Below are positions 39,201-48,229 of a DNA stretch of 64,000 bases, piece after piece. The stretch's first letter is position 1. Each line of letters starts with the position of its first letter. The notes under the pieces were generated by a model. It did not search any database. It was not told where the DNA came from and saw only the letters and a list, made by a program, of their open reading frames with translations. Source of the DNA: Bicyclus anynana (Eukaryota; Arthropoda; Insecta; Lepidoptera; Nymphalidae); contig NC_069083.1 in NCBI RefSeq assembly GCF_947172395.1, positions 14,974,501 to 15,038,500 of the forward strand, in the 5' to 3' direction. Made by a program: the position numbers and the translations under genes.

Positions 39201-42200
39201 ATGATGCAATCTAAGATGGAAGCGGGCTAACTTTTAATAAGTAGGTTCAAAATTCACACCCCTTTCGGTTTCTACACCACATCGTACAGGAGCGCTAAAT
39301 TGCTTGGCGGTACGTCTTTTCCGGTAGTAACTAGCCACGGCCGAAGCCGGGCCAGCCAGACCTGGACCAATTAAGAAAATCTCAATTGGCCCAGCCGGGG
39401 ATCGAACCAATCAACCAACCAACAAATCAAATTAATAAAATCATACCTATTGGTGAAAACTGCATAAAAATTCTTTATGTAGGTTCGTGTTTATCAGGAA
39501 CACAAGTACAAACGGGCAGCCGCGATGGAAAACTTTATTTTATAATGTATATGTACACTGTAGCCCTCATAAAAAGGCTCAAAGTCACTCAGCGGGCGAT
39601 GGAGCGAGCTATGCTTGGGGTTTCTCTGCGTGATCGAATCAGAAATGAGGAGATCCGCAGAAGAACCAAAGTCACTGATATAGCTCAGCTGAAGTGGCAA
39701 TGGACAGGCCACATAGTTCGAAGAGCCGATGGACGTTGTGGTCCCAAGGTGCTGGAATGGCGACCCGCACCGGAAAGCGCAGTGTTGGTCGTCCCCCCAC
39801 CAGGTGGACCGAGGACATCAAGCGGGTTGCAGGGAGCCGCTGAATGCTCGCGGCTCGAGAGCGTTTTGTTTGGAAGTCCATGCAAGAGGCCAGCAGTGGA
39901 CGCTCATCTGTTAATGATGATGATGATGATGATTTGTACACTGTACTCATTTTCCTATTGGAAAAATCCCTTTTGTAAATATATTTTAAAGAGCTTTTAA
40001 AAAGAAAACTCATCAGTTTAATTGTTATAAGGATAATTCGACGAGGCCATGTTTTTCTCCTCGTATCTTATAGTACAAGGTTGTTTAGGAAAATATCGCA
40101 TCTTAGCAATTAAAACTTGTAATTATTATTTATAGTTTCCTATTCTGTTGCTTAATCAGGTTGTTAATATATATTTTTTTCACTTTTCAATGATTTCTTT
40201 TCACAATTAGTGTATGTGATAGTATCGTATTTTATTTTGAGTAGGTGTAATCAAAATAAAACTATCATCATATCATTATGTACCCACCTATATAATAACT
40301 AGATAATTTTATAATGTATTGTTGTATATTTGGCTTAATTTAGTAAATGCCTGAGTTTCTTCGCCCAATATTGTAGTTTGATAAGTACCTAATATGAAAC
40401 TAGATATAAACAATGCCATGAAATTAATCGATAAATTTATTAATAAGCATGGGCAACCCTAAAACTCTTCGTTAGATGCAAGGCTTTTTGCCTATTGAAG
40501 CTGTTATTATGTTAGTTAACTTGTCGAAGAATAAACACCACATAGCGTTCGAATTGACGAGTTAAATATAGTGTAAGGATTTTACAGATAATATTGATGC
40601 TTTTTTTTATTTAAACATTATATTAATAAAATATTAAGTATCAAACATTAGTCATAGCAGCACAGGGTAATAAAGTTATCTTTGATGAATTATGTATTTT
40701 ATAAATTGACGTTATTTTAAATAAAATAAGCCGTGGGTAGGTAGTAAAACAATTGAATTAGGTATAAACCGAAAGAGCAAAATGTGTATGTTAAGGTCGC
40801 CATTGAAGGTCAATTATTCTCACATTTCTGAAAAGCAAACGGCAATACTCACGCGACATACTATAGAAGTCATGTACGCAGTGACCAGCACACGATCTAT
40901 TATAGTCGTCGGTGCTACAGAAACGTGAGAATAATTGACCGTTTGTAGCTAGCATTACGGAGAAGAGAAATCGGTCAAATTTTCAAAATGTTATGGCAGG
41001 TGATTTAGTAGGTACTACTTACATTATCATTTTTTCAATTGACCTCATATAGTATGCTTTGTAATTCTTGATTTATGTCTTCTTTCTTTGTTTTCAATCT
41101 TCTTTTTTTTCGACTCTATTATTTTTGGACTTTATATTATTGGTACCATTTTTCCACTGTATTTAGCAATGCACCAAGAGATACAACAGTATATAGATAA
41201 ACATCACTTTATATACCTACCACGGTGCATCACACTAAAATTATTAAGGCGAAAGTTTCTGTATGTGTGTATGTCATCACTCTTTGAATAATGCCGTAAA
41301 TATTATGTTATAAAGGCGGAAAATTACGTCCAGTTAATCATTTTCCTTCTGACAGCACTGAAGAAGCGACCTTAATTCTTATTAGGAAAGTCATCCACAA
41401 CAAGTCAAGGTGGAAAATATAATCTAATTATCGCTCATTGCATACTAATGCACAAGTCATTGACTGCTCCACACGCTCTACGCGTTAAATACACCATTAA
41501 CATAGAGTTAGATATAAGAAACTAATTAATTGTCTGTTTTAAAAGTTAACCTAGGTTCCTACCCTGACTATGGGAAAAAACGAAAATTTATTAGGCTTTT
41601 CGTTTTCGTTATATTAAGCGTCTGTAAAGAATATGCCTGCTTTTCGTCTATTCTTCTTAAGCTGTCAATCGCGGACAACATCATTATTATAGTCTAAGAT
41701 CCCGTATATAAGTTGCCCAAAATAAAATAATAGGTATAGGTACTACTTCATGCAAGGGTAAAACTTTAGGCAGCCTAACTCTTTAATTAAATTCTCAATT
41801 AATATTGTCATTATAGGGTTATAATGACAATATTATTGACAGTGTACGAGTAACATACTCGTAAAGCCATCATCTCCGCTATCAAAGATGATGGTTAGCG
41901 ACGCTAAAGGGAAAATCATTCATCGTCACTTTTCAATGCGGTCGTAATATTGCACTCTTTTTATTACCAAATATACTTTGAACAGTGTGTTCAGGAACAT
42001 ACCATGTCGCTCTTCCTTTTTTAAAAGCAAGACGCGGAAGTTTTTGGCAAAATTAAACGTTTTGTATCCACGTTTCTAATACTTACCTAAGCAAAAAGTG
42101 TGTACTATTACGCAGTACTGTACGTACACCCGTCTGACAGACGGGTGTACGCGTCTGTGTTTTTAACCCAACTACATTTTGAACAACTTCCAGGTAGGCA

Positions 42201-42880
42201 TAATCTGGGCAAGCGTGTTCCGCTATTTAAGCGTAAGCCTTTTTAATTTTTAAACATCTGATGATAGTAGATAACATGTAAAAAATTCCAACTTTTCATC
42301 ATCATCGCATCATCATTATCGACCCATATTCGGCTCACTGCTGAGCTCGAGTCTCCTCTCAGAATGAGAGGGGCTAGGCCAATAGTCCACTACGCTGTAT
42401 TGCGCACGCACCACCCAATGCGGATTGGCAGACTACACACACGCAGAGAATTAAGAAAATACTCTGATATGCAGGTTTCCTTACGATGTTTTTCCTTCAC
42501 CGTTTGAGACACGTGAAATAAATATCTTCTTAAAATGCACACAACTGAAAAGTTGGAGGTCCATGACCCGGACCGCATTCGAACCCACAACGTCCGGAAT
42601 CAGAGGCAGAGGTATCCACATGGCTATCACGGCTCTGCAACTTTTACTATTTAAATATTCAAATGAAATATTTTTCAATTTCAGATGGGGCAATGCATTT
42701 ATTTACCCAGTTATCAACTGGGCGAAACCAATACAGACGCTTGTCGTGGTGACCCTGACTGCGCTCTTCCTGGCTCTGATGCACATTCTGACCGTGGGCG
42801 TGGCTGCAGCACGCAACTTCATCGCCAGAAAATGCCTCAAAGACAAAAGTGGAGAATACAACGATGCTTTCGAAGCTTAG
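23946..42880 (+). CDS. Gene B: rolling stone-like membrane protein, four exons, 274 aa
   Basis: Join 23946-24270, 29078-29185, 30555-30750, 42685-42880; introns in phases 1, 1 and 2, all GT-AG. Rolling stone family proteins are multi-pass plasma-membrane proteins; the Drosophila founder acts in myoblast fusion, but the biochemical activity is not established. Visible: hydrophobic stretches near residues 47-69, 76-98, 120-142, 156-175, 181-205 and a last one in exon 4; MTHWG at 80-84; GLPWYVRTYWVLYN from 112; MLHGVNS from 160; SAHPSRLLH and YYISGGLDP; IYPVINWAKP in exon 4. Thr81 and His162 match residues kept in genes C and D. Start chosen as the first ATG of the exon frame. The N-terminus, with CYACCTAA, differs from genes C and D. 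Intron 3 is almost 12 kb and rich in transposons. Length is typical of the family. Confidence 0.9.
24311..24600 (-). mobile_element. SINE family 1, nearly complete
   Basis: tRNA-derived SINE read on the minus strand: head with A box and B box (reverse GGATTCAAACC type, here GATTCAAACC) near 24540, unique body, and tail at the 24311 side (AATCATCATTATCACCC). Inserted 40 bp inside intron 1 of gene B. Confidence 0.8.
25005..25085 (+). mobile_element. RTE LINE 3' tail
   Basis: CGCTGGATGCTGGCTGCTCG, GCCCAGCAGTGGACATAAC and CGGCTGATAACGATGATAATG: the last codons and GAT-rich tail of the RTE family, 5'-truncated. Confidence 0.65.
26458..26655 (+). mobile_element. Complete non-autonomous Helitron, 198 bp
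   Basis: 5' end TCTATACTAATATTATAAAG, 3' end with hairpin CGCGG-ATGAAA-CCGCG, then CAGCGTCAGCTAG. Flanked by A at 26457 and T at 26656, the canonical AT target. No coding capacity. Interior GGCTATAGGCTATATATTAT is shared with the copy at 49608. Confidence 0.8.
27637..27826. mobile_element. Short inverted-repeat element (MITE)
   Basis: CTTACAGCCGTTTTCAATAA at the left faces TTATTGAAAACGGCCGTAAG at the right, one mismatch in the outer arms. Interior has smaller repeats of GATAGATAG. Non-coding. Confidence 0.75.
29078..29185 (+). CDS. Gene B exon 2
   Basis: Acceptor TATTTCAG, donor GCAC|GTACGT; phase 1 on both sides, 108 bases. Encodes the LPWYV..YWV..N....AF.IT.FYW block common to B, C and D, residues 109-144, the third hydrophobic helix. 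Confidence 0.92.
29335..29675 (-). mobile_element. SINE family 2, complete
   Basis: Minus strand: tRNA-like head read from the right (GGCGCAGTGGTATGCGCGG as reverse complement, with a B box in CGAACCCAGG) and an A-rich tail seen as a T run at 29335. Inserted in intron 2 of gene B. Confidence 0.8.
29679..29904. mobile_element. Inverted-repeat element between two SINE 2 copies
   Basis: AAAGTCCGGCCACTCAAAGA faces TCTGAGCGGCCGGACTTT; the inner parts TTTCTGACAGG and TGTCAGAAAT also pair. Non-coding, AT-rich centre. Confidence 0.7.
29996..30212 (+). mobile_element. SINE family 2, partial, sense orientation
   Basis: Body of family 2 in + orientation: GGCTTCGGCCGTGGCTAGT, CGTTCCGGTACGATG, ACCATCAGGTGAGATTGTAG and an A run at the end. 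The tRNA head is missing. Faces the copy at 29335-29675. Confidence 0.75.
30440..30520 (-). mobile_element. tRNA-like SINE head of a third type
   Basis: + strand GGATTTGAACCCATGACTCG and CTAACCACTGGACCATCGAG are reverse B and A boxes. A similar head lies at 61795-61865 upstream of gene D exon 4. Not a functional tRNA: no complete cloverleaf arms match. Confidence 0.5.
30555..30750 (+). CDS. Gene B exon 3
   Basis: Acceptor region reads ACAGCAG|G, so splicing can use 30555 or 30558; both keep frame (P-G-K or R-K). Donor CC|GTAAGT, phase 2. Encodes VMLHGVNSGLMFVELMMSAH and YYISGGLDP, the fourth and fifth hydrophobic stretches. GC-rich compared with exon 1. Confidence 0.9.
30770..31707 (+). mobile_element. 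RTE LINE 3' fragment with target-site duplication, interrupted by an R1-clade fragment
   Basis: Flanked by ATTCTAAAACA at 30770-30780 and 31697-31707. The insert starts within the C-terminal coding part (RAMLGVSLRDRIRNEEIRRR, then RRADGRWGPKVLEWRPRT), and after the interruption ends WKSLQKAYVLQWTSIG, stop, and (GAT)n. The RTE is 5'-truncated. It sits 20 bp past the donor of gene B exon 3. Confidence 0.88.
31055..31621 (+). mobile_element. R1-clade LINE 3' fragment nested in the RTE
   Basis: GATGGCTCAGTATC at 31055-31068 and again at 31608-31621 is the target duplication. The insert codes for the end of an R1-type polyprotein: RRHGRMTYRLTQCFTGDG, then the zinc-knuckle region CMYCKNTDDAMHTIFHC, then a stop at 31451-31453, a 3' UTR and an 18-base A tail. 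5'-truncated, open frame intact. Confidence 0.88.
31706..32146. mobile_element. MITE of the 1304 family split by a SINE
   Basis: Outer ends CAGCCCCCCTAGCCAAGTGG and its reverse complement at 32146. Each half continues like 1304-1494. The RTE at 30770 inserted next to its left end. Confidence 0.78.
31747..32061 (-). mobile_element. SINE family 1 with target-site duplication
   Basis: CTCTACATTAT at 31736-31746 and 32062-32072 flank a full-length minus-strand SINE: GAGCTCGAGTCTCCTCTCA near the tail side, GGATTTGAACTC (reverse B box) and CACTGGGCTATCACAGCTC at the head. Confidence 0.85.
32821..33175. repeat. GC-rich imperfect inverted repeat
   Basis: Arms 32821-32964 and 33036-33175: AAGTGAAAGGTGCGCAACC on the left faces GGTTGCGCACCTTTCACTT on the right; inner ends share GGTTGCGCACAAAAAACGT. 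Central parts have diverged. The flank GGAGTAAACTCC (33000-33011) recurs at 33602-33613, with its mirror GGAGTTTACTC near 32789, so the whole unit may run to about 33615. Confidence 0.65.
33616..35202. other. Gene B intron 3, plain stretch
   Basis: AT-rich; no exon seen. About 34080-34345 is an older copy of the 7665-8177 element family. Confidence 0.4.
35203..35533 (-). mobile_element. SINE family 2, complete
   Basis: T run at 35203, CTTGACTACAATCTCACCTG, then CGGTACGTCTTTGTC, and head with CCACGGAGGCCGTC at the right end. Minus orientation, gene B intron 3. Confidence 0.8.
35749..36062 (-). mobile_element. SINE family 1, complete
   Basis: ATCATCATCACTTACGACCC at the tail side; GGATTCGAACC reverse B box near 36005; ends TACTAGGCTACG. 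Minus orientation. Confidence 0.78.
36588..37129. mobile_element. TA-flanked inverted-repeat DNA element, 538 bp
   Basis: TA|CAGGGTGTTGCGGATTTCCC at the left; GGGAAATAGTGCCGAGCATCCTG|TA at the right, inverted with a few mismatches; TA on both sides suggests a Tc1/mariner-type insertion. No transposase frame. Confidence 0.7.
37778..38010. repeat. Dispersed repeat shared with 484-790
   Basis: Common text in the same order: CAAAACTGA-G, GACAAATGTG, CGCTTATTA, AATGTCGAGTTGTGT, TTGCGGTGATTT. Class unknown, non-coding. Confidence 0.55.
38322..38555 (-). mobile_element. SINE family 1, internally deleted
   Basis: Starts with (CAT)n at 38322, then CACCCATATTCGGCTCACTG; the middle is deleted between ACGCAGAGAATG and CACATTGCACACC; ends with GAGGCAGAGGTCATATCTA. 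Minus orientation. Confidence 0.75.
39148..39408 (-). mobile_element. SINE family 2, head-truncated
   Basis: T run at 39148, GATTACAATCTCACCTGATG, CACCCCTTTCGGTTTCTAC, and ends in GGGGATCGAACC, the reverse B box; the A-box part is gone. Confidence 0.75.
39552..39945 (+). mobile_element. RTE LINE 3' fragment with target-site duplication
   Basis: TGTACACTGTA at 39552-39562 and 39935-39945. The insert codes for AMERAMLGVSLRDRIRNEEI, lacks four codons compared with 30781 (AQ-LKWQW), and loses frame after VLEWRP. Ends in (GAT)n. Dead copy in gene B intron 3. Confidence 0.85.
39946..42297. other. Gene B intron 3, plain stretch
   Basis: No exon seen. Holds an inverted pair, GGTCAATTATTCTCAC at 40808 and GTGAGAATAATTGACC ending at 40943, and a short perfect palindrome at 42121-42150 (GTACACCCGTCTG-ACAGACGGGTGTAC). 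Confidence 0.45.
42298..42635 (-). mobile_element. SINE family 1, complete
   Basis: Tail side CATCATCATCGCATCATC at 42298; body with TTACGATGTTTTTCCTTCAC; head ends TGGCTATCACGGCTC at 42635, only 49 bp before gene B exon 4. A short duplication (GCGCACGCACC) sits inside. Confidence 0.8.
42685..42880 (+). CDS. Gene B exon 4
   Basis: Acceptor AATTTCAG ends at 42684; the first base completes the Pro codon left by exon 3. Encodes WGNAFIYPVINWAKP, the last hydrophobic helix with a conserved His (ALMHILTVG), then AAARNF and a charged tail ending DAFEA, stop at 42878-42880. Confidence 0.92.
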
Positions 42881-43277
42881 CCATATTGACTATAGTGATA
42901 ATTGTGTAGACTTCTTTAATGATGTGTAGGTTAGGATTAAAGTGATTGTGTTACAACTTACAACATATGAAAATTACCTAATGTATACATTTAAAAATCT
43001 ACGTAAGTATTAATAATGGTATGCACAATGGACTACATTTTAAAACTCAGCTCTAACTGTCTGCGACCTGAAGTGTGATTCTGCTACTCATCTCTAGTTT
43101 TTTAGTTGTCGATTCAATATTCGCCTATAAATTAATTTGAACTTCATTTCTTTGGAACTTGCCATGGAAATGAGCGATGTCACATCGCTGTAACTCTAGA
43201 GAATGCAGGGCTGATGGATTATTTTACTCTCCAACTCAATGTTTTATTTTTTGATTGTGTAAATGCCGTAGGCTCCT

Positions 43278-43446
43278 TAGTGTTCATTTACACGTGCGGC
43301 AGCTGCTACCGACGATGGCAGTCGTCGACTCTTGGCGGCGGTCTACAGCGGTCGTTGACTGCAGTCGGCGACCATCGACTGCCGCGGAGACGTCGCCGAC
43401 TGCGGTCGTCGGTAGCAGTTGCCGCTCATGTAAATGAACTCTTAAT
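43278..43446. mobile_element. GC-rich palindromic MITE after gene B
   Basis: GTTCATTTACACG..GCGGCA at the left, TGCCGCTCATGTAAATGAAC at the right; interior built of GTCGACTGC and GTCGGCGAC words in both directions. A related unit lies at 53750-53935 after gene C. Confidence 0.65.
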
Positions 43447-45051
43447 GAGACCTCAGTGGCGTCACCGGGGGGTCAATGTCTTTCGAAGGATAAAGTCAAC
43501 CGACTGATACCAATAGTTTGACAGTGAGCTTTGCCTTATTGACATTAATAGATTTCAGAAACAACAAGAAGGCGTATTTTTAATTTAGTTTTAATTTTAT
43601 GAAAGCGAAATAATTGTCGAATAAATCAAAATGAGACAGGTAAACACGGCTTTAACCCTTCATATAACCAACAGCAACCACGATTAAATCATTAATTTGG
43701 TTTTAGCTTCGGAAAAAGAAATTTTGGTGGAAGTTTATCCAAGGGGCAATTTGATGTGTTTGGTAACAAAAAAAGAAAACTTTAATTTATTTCAGTTTAT
43801 ATTATCGGGTCGTTGTAAGCAGATATTTAGCACCTATACCTATTGACATTTTTTTTTTTTTTTAAAAACCCAACGAAGTTATATGCCGATATCAGTAGAA
43901 GTATTGCAAATATTTTCTTCTATTATATTATAGATAAAATCGAATAATTATTTACACTTTGTGAGTGGGTTCTACGTACTTTGTAAAGTTAAACTTAATA
44001 TTATCTAATACATAATATTTAGATTTATTAAAGAAACCTCACCTCTTTCAATAAAAAATAAATTTACAGAACCGTAATTAGTAACAAGTAAAGTATATAC
44101 CTATTAAGTTTGTAATTAGTAATAATAAGTTATTACTAATTATAATTACAATATTTGTTACTAATTGCTTACTTTTACTGTCACTTATTTTCAATGCTTA
44201 AGCAGTCAGTCAATCCTTCAGTTATTCAAGTGTAATATCAATCGGCTCAATCGCTTATGTCAGAGACCAGAGACTTAGACTAAAGAGACTTATTCTAAAT
44301 CTAAATGGATGGTCAATTGGATATTTTTCATGTTATGCACACACTTGTGCACTATATTATCTCCTGCGTACAGGGTTAATCTCAGAATGAAATTGGCCAC
44401 CGTGACCGAAAAAAAATTACAATTTGGTCGAGAGCATATTATTATTATTATATTCTCACATAATATATATTACATATGAGAATCATCGCCATGAATTTTT
44501 TATGAATTAAATAATTAATCTTAACCAAAATGTTTTAAAAATTCCAAAGCACTCGATGTTATCGAAAGTTCAAACTACTCTGAAAAGGTGACAGTACTCG
44601 TATGTACGCAGTCGACAATGAACTTTATTGAACAATGCGAATAAACCAGTTGTACAAAGAAATAAGTAGGTAGAGGTAGGAATACGTCATTGCTTAAGCT
44701 AAAGTTGGGCTTACTGTTTCGAAAACATCATAGATTAAGGGTAGGTCTTGCGCCGGTCATTTAATAATGTAAGGAAAACATTTAAAAATAATGTGTTTAG
44801 ATTTAACTAATTTACTCAATGGACTTTTAAAGAATTCTGTGATTTTAGTGTAGATTTTTAATGGTTTATTATTGGAGTGTGTTTATGGTACATTTACTTT
44901 TTATGATATTTTTTTGTTAATAAGTATTGTAACCTCGTCATGTTGCGGAAAAACAAGGATCTAATTTTGTCTATTAACTTAATAAGCACATACGGCTATA
45001 GATAATTTCACACACAGACAATATTATTGAAAATTTGTAGTTGCTCCTAAT

Positions 45052-45210
45052 GCGGGCTACAGACCTTAAGTTTTAACCGCGCAGTTTAACTGTACCTACA
45101 GTTTTTCTAATCGAATTTTCAGTCAAAAACCTTAGAAAAACTGTACAATTAAAAAAGTTCAGTTCTCAGTTTTGCCTACGGACTGCTAAAACTGCAGGTC
45201 TGTAGCCCGC
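45052..45210. mobile_element. Short inverted-repeat element
   Basis: GCGGGCTACAGACCT at the left faces AGGTCTGTAGCCCGC at 45196-45210; AAAACTG-type words pair inside. Non-coding. Confidence 0.72.
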
Positions 45211-45465
45211 TTATGAAAATAATACTTAATGTTATATTCCCGAGATACCACTTTTGGAAATAATATTATTGATTGTGTTTGAGCAACCAAATAAGAAAAA
45301 TAAATACCTTTCCTAAATATGCAGCAAATATTTCTAAAATGGTAGGGTAACTAATGCTGTAAGAATTAGTGTTGTGATAGTTTTTTCGTGTAAAGTACTT
45401 AATATTAAAATTTTGAGATCTATGAATCTTTTTATTTTATAATTATAAGTTTGTCCCCGAATTCA

Positions 45466-45665
45466 GGTTTATCCAATTTTTCATACTCGTCATCTATTCA
45501 CGTTGAAACTGAAGTTAGTGTGGAACGCGCAGTGATATCTAAAATAACGGAAATTCACGAGCTTCTACAAATGCCAACAGTGAAAGAAAATATAATACCC
45601 AGTAACAACAACTACAAAGCTAGGCTCAGAAACCATCCGAATCACCTGGCTGTCCAGTTTACTAT
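45466..45665 (+). other. Open, coding-like stretch of unknown origin
   Basis: After an acceptor-like GAATTCAG there is an open frame of about 66 codons with a balanced composition (SIHVETEVSVERAVISKITE, then HELLQMPTVKENIIPS). It is cut off by a SINE at 45666. It shows no rolling stone similarity. It might be a relic of a transposon protein or a lost exon. Confidence 0.25.
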
Positions 45666-45905
45666 CGTCGTTATCAACCCATATACGGCTCACTGCTGAG
45701 CTCGAGTCTCCACCACGCTAGCCCACCACGCTAGCCCAATGCAGATTGGCAGACTTCACACACGCAGAGAATTAAGAAATTCTCTGGTGTGCAGGTTTCC
45801 TCACGATGTTTTCCTTCACCGTTTGAGACCGTGATATTTAATTTCTTAAAATGCACACAACTGAAAAGTTGGAGGTGCATGCCCCGGACCGGATTCGAAC
45901 CGCAT
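45666..45905 (-). mobile_element. SINE family 1, head-truncated
   Basis: TCGTTATCAACCCATATACG, body with CACACGCAGAGAATTAAG and a small GCCCACCACGCTA duplication; ends in GGATTCGAACC, the reverse B box. Minus orientation. Confidence 0.75.
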
Positions 45906-46619
45906 GAGAAATCGCATGAGAATAAGAGAACAAAAATAATCACACTGAATTGAAGCCTATCTGTGTTTCAACTTGAAACATTTTAACATCGAAAAAAATC
46001 ATACTTACTGCCTTTTCCCCACACAGAATGACAAACTTATCACTCCCGTCTTTCATTGCGATGTACGTACGTACGTAATTTTGATTCCACCACTATTGGT
46101 CGACAATGTCATTAATACACAAATACATCACCAAGGGGAGGCAGGGGGTTAGCTTTCCCACCCCCGTGAAATTAAAAAAGATATACCAAAAGCGACCAAA
46201 GTCCTAGGGCCATTCCTAAAGGCCGGAGTCGGTCATATACCTACTCGTAAGTACCATTTACCAACTATTTTTACGTCGATTAGTTATATGTATTATAGCC
46301 TTCGGACAGTGATCTCACTTACACGTATGTAGTCGTTGATAACAAAAATCAAATCCAATATTGATTCCAAAAAAGAAGTTATCATTCTTACGTAATCTTT
46401 GATTATCTTTGTATTTATTAGTCACATCAAAAATTCACTGAAACATAAAGAACTTCCTCGAGATGTGATGCAATCTATACATAGTTACAAAGTACATAGG
46501 TATGCTAACTCACCAATCATCGGTTACTATTATGCTAACTCAGTCATATAATCGAATCATCAGTGATCATCGGATATTATTACTATGCTAACTCAGTGAT
46601 ATACTATGCTGACTCAGGT

Positions 46620-46735
46620 AGGTAGTGGGAAGTGGCTGGATGAGGGAGGCGGAGGATCGTGTGTGGTGGCGCGCTCTCGGAAAGGCCTATGTCTAGCAGT
46701 AGACGAATGCAGGCTATTGATGATGATGAACTCAG
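46620..46735 (+). mobile_element. LINE 3' end of another family
   Basis: GTGGCTGGATGAGGGAGGCGG, CGCGCTCTCGGAAAGGCCTA and GCAGTAGACGAATGCAGGCT, then TGATGATGATGA. Reads like the last codons of a retroelement that ends in (GAT)n but differs from the RTE at 30781. Confidence 0.5.
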
Positions 46736-47916
46736 TTATATAATCGATTACCAGTGGTCACCTGATATTACTATGCTAACTCAGTGATATAATCGAAAAC
46801 CAGTGATCATCGGGTATTACTACAGTGATATAATCGGATACTAGTGATTACCGGATATAACTAGCATAGTTTTATCCGGTTAACTCATTGATCATTGCCA
46901 GATTCTACAACGCTAACCACAGAACAGAAAACGCTAAAGCTAACGCTTGATGGTCTTCGCTATGGGCTTCCGATACGATACGATTCGTAGAAACATACTT
47001 GAACGTAAATAAAGGAGCTGTAACATTTATTCTTATGAAAATTTAAGAACAAGAGAAATTGAAAAACTACAATTTGGCTAATCAATCACATTAAGACGTT
47101 TGGACAATAACTAACTAAACTTTGATTAAGATGATAATTTAAAAAAAACAATTCTGATTTCAGTAATAGAGAGGTATACGAAGAAGAACAAGAACGTTAG
47201 TTATAATGACCTACACTGTAATACAATAATAAATAATCAATTACCAAGAGGTAAAGTAGTTAGATTATCGGCAATGGCACGTTAATTTGCAATATAATGA
47301 TAAAAAATATGTGTAATGATAATTGATATCTCTACATGACTCAATATCAGCTATGCCAACAAATAATCAGGAAACATTTGGTTCGACGGTAATCTATTTT
47401 AATTTGCTAATAAAAACATTATCATTTTGTATGTTAGAATAAAAAATATACTTGGTCAATTAGAAGGAAATAAGCAAAAGCTATCAAAGGGGGGTACCTA
47501 ATTTAAAGTAATAAAAATCAATCAATAAAATGAAATGTTGCTAAATTAACATGAATTTCATTTCGAAAATTTCGAATCACACTAAGTTGTTTTAAAAATG
47601 TGAAGACAATCTAACAGTGGTAACTAATAAATAAGTCGGTAGGTAATAGTGGTATGTGGTATTTAGAATCTTTGATTTTAGCTTAGTAGTATCTGCCTAA
47701 CTATAGGTTATTTTCTACATAGCTCGAGTGGACAATGTAGTGTGAAATGATTTGTTCACAGCACAGTCCATAGCATCGATCGCAAATCTTATCAGTAGGT
47801 AATAGTAGCAGATAAGTTTCGTACAATTTCTGTATTTACAACCTGACTGGTCCCTCCAACCTCAAAACGGTTAGTTTATATTTAAACGTGTAACCATCAG
47901 GTCTAGTTTTTTAAAA

Positions 47917-48229
47917 ATGGGTGCAATAAGGAGCTACTTTAAACAACAGTTTCAATATCGGATGTGGACGTTACAATACGAAACATCATCGGATTTCTAC
48001 TTAAGTTGCTTTCAAAGAAATTTTTCAGCATTACCTCTATTGCTTATCAGGGGGATCCTATTTATTGGGTGTTTAGCCATAGTGTTAGCGTCGATTATTC
48101 TAACGTCACAACTCGGCGCTGGGCCATATTGGCCGATATATTTAACCCATTGGGGTCTTCTGTTTATAACTTTTGCAAGTGGTTTTGGATTTGCAGTTTC
48201 ATATGTAGCACACTTCCAAGGATCCATTG
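47917..48229 (+). CDS. Gene C exon 1
   Basis: ATG in the context AAAAATGGG; 104 codons plus one base; donor CATTG|GTAAGT. Holds the cytosolic-looking N-terminus and the first two hydrophobic helices. Confidence 0.92.

Larger units (their letters stand above)
42881..47916. other. Gene B 3' flank and spacer before gene C
   Basis: Contains two inverted-repeat elements (43278-43446, 45052-45210), a SINE (45666-45905) and a LINE tail (46620-46735). A candidate AATAAA for gene B is at 43620-43625. An unassigned open stretch at 45466-45665 is listed separately. Around 46560-46870 short phrases such as ATGCTAACTCAGT recur irregularly. Confidence 0.45.

Noticed and set aside
39386..40000. 204-codon open frame, the longest in the window
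   Set aside because: It runs from SINE text through an RTE 3' fragment, with a frameshift after LEWRP and a Met run translated from the (GAT)n tail. Not a host gene.
43214..43507. 97-codon open frame with Arg-rich sequence
   Set aside because: Passes through the GC-rich palindromic MITE; composition reflects the GTCGAC words.
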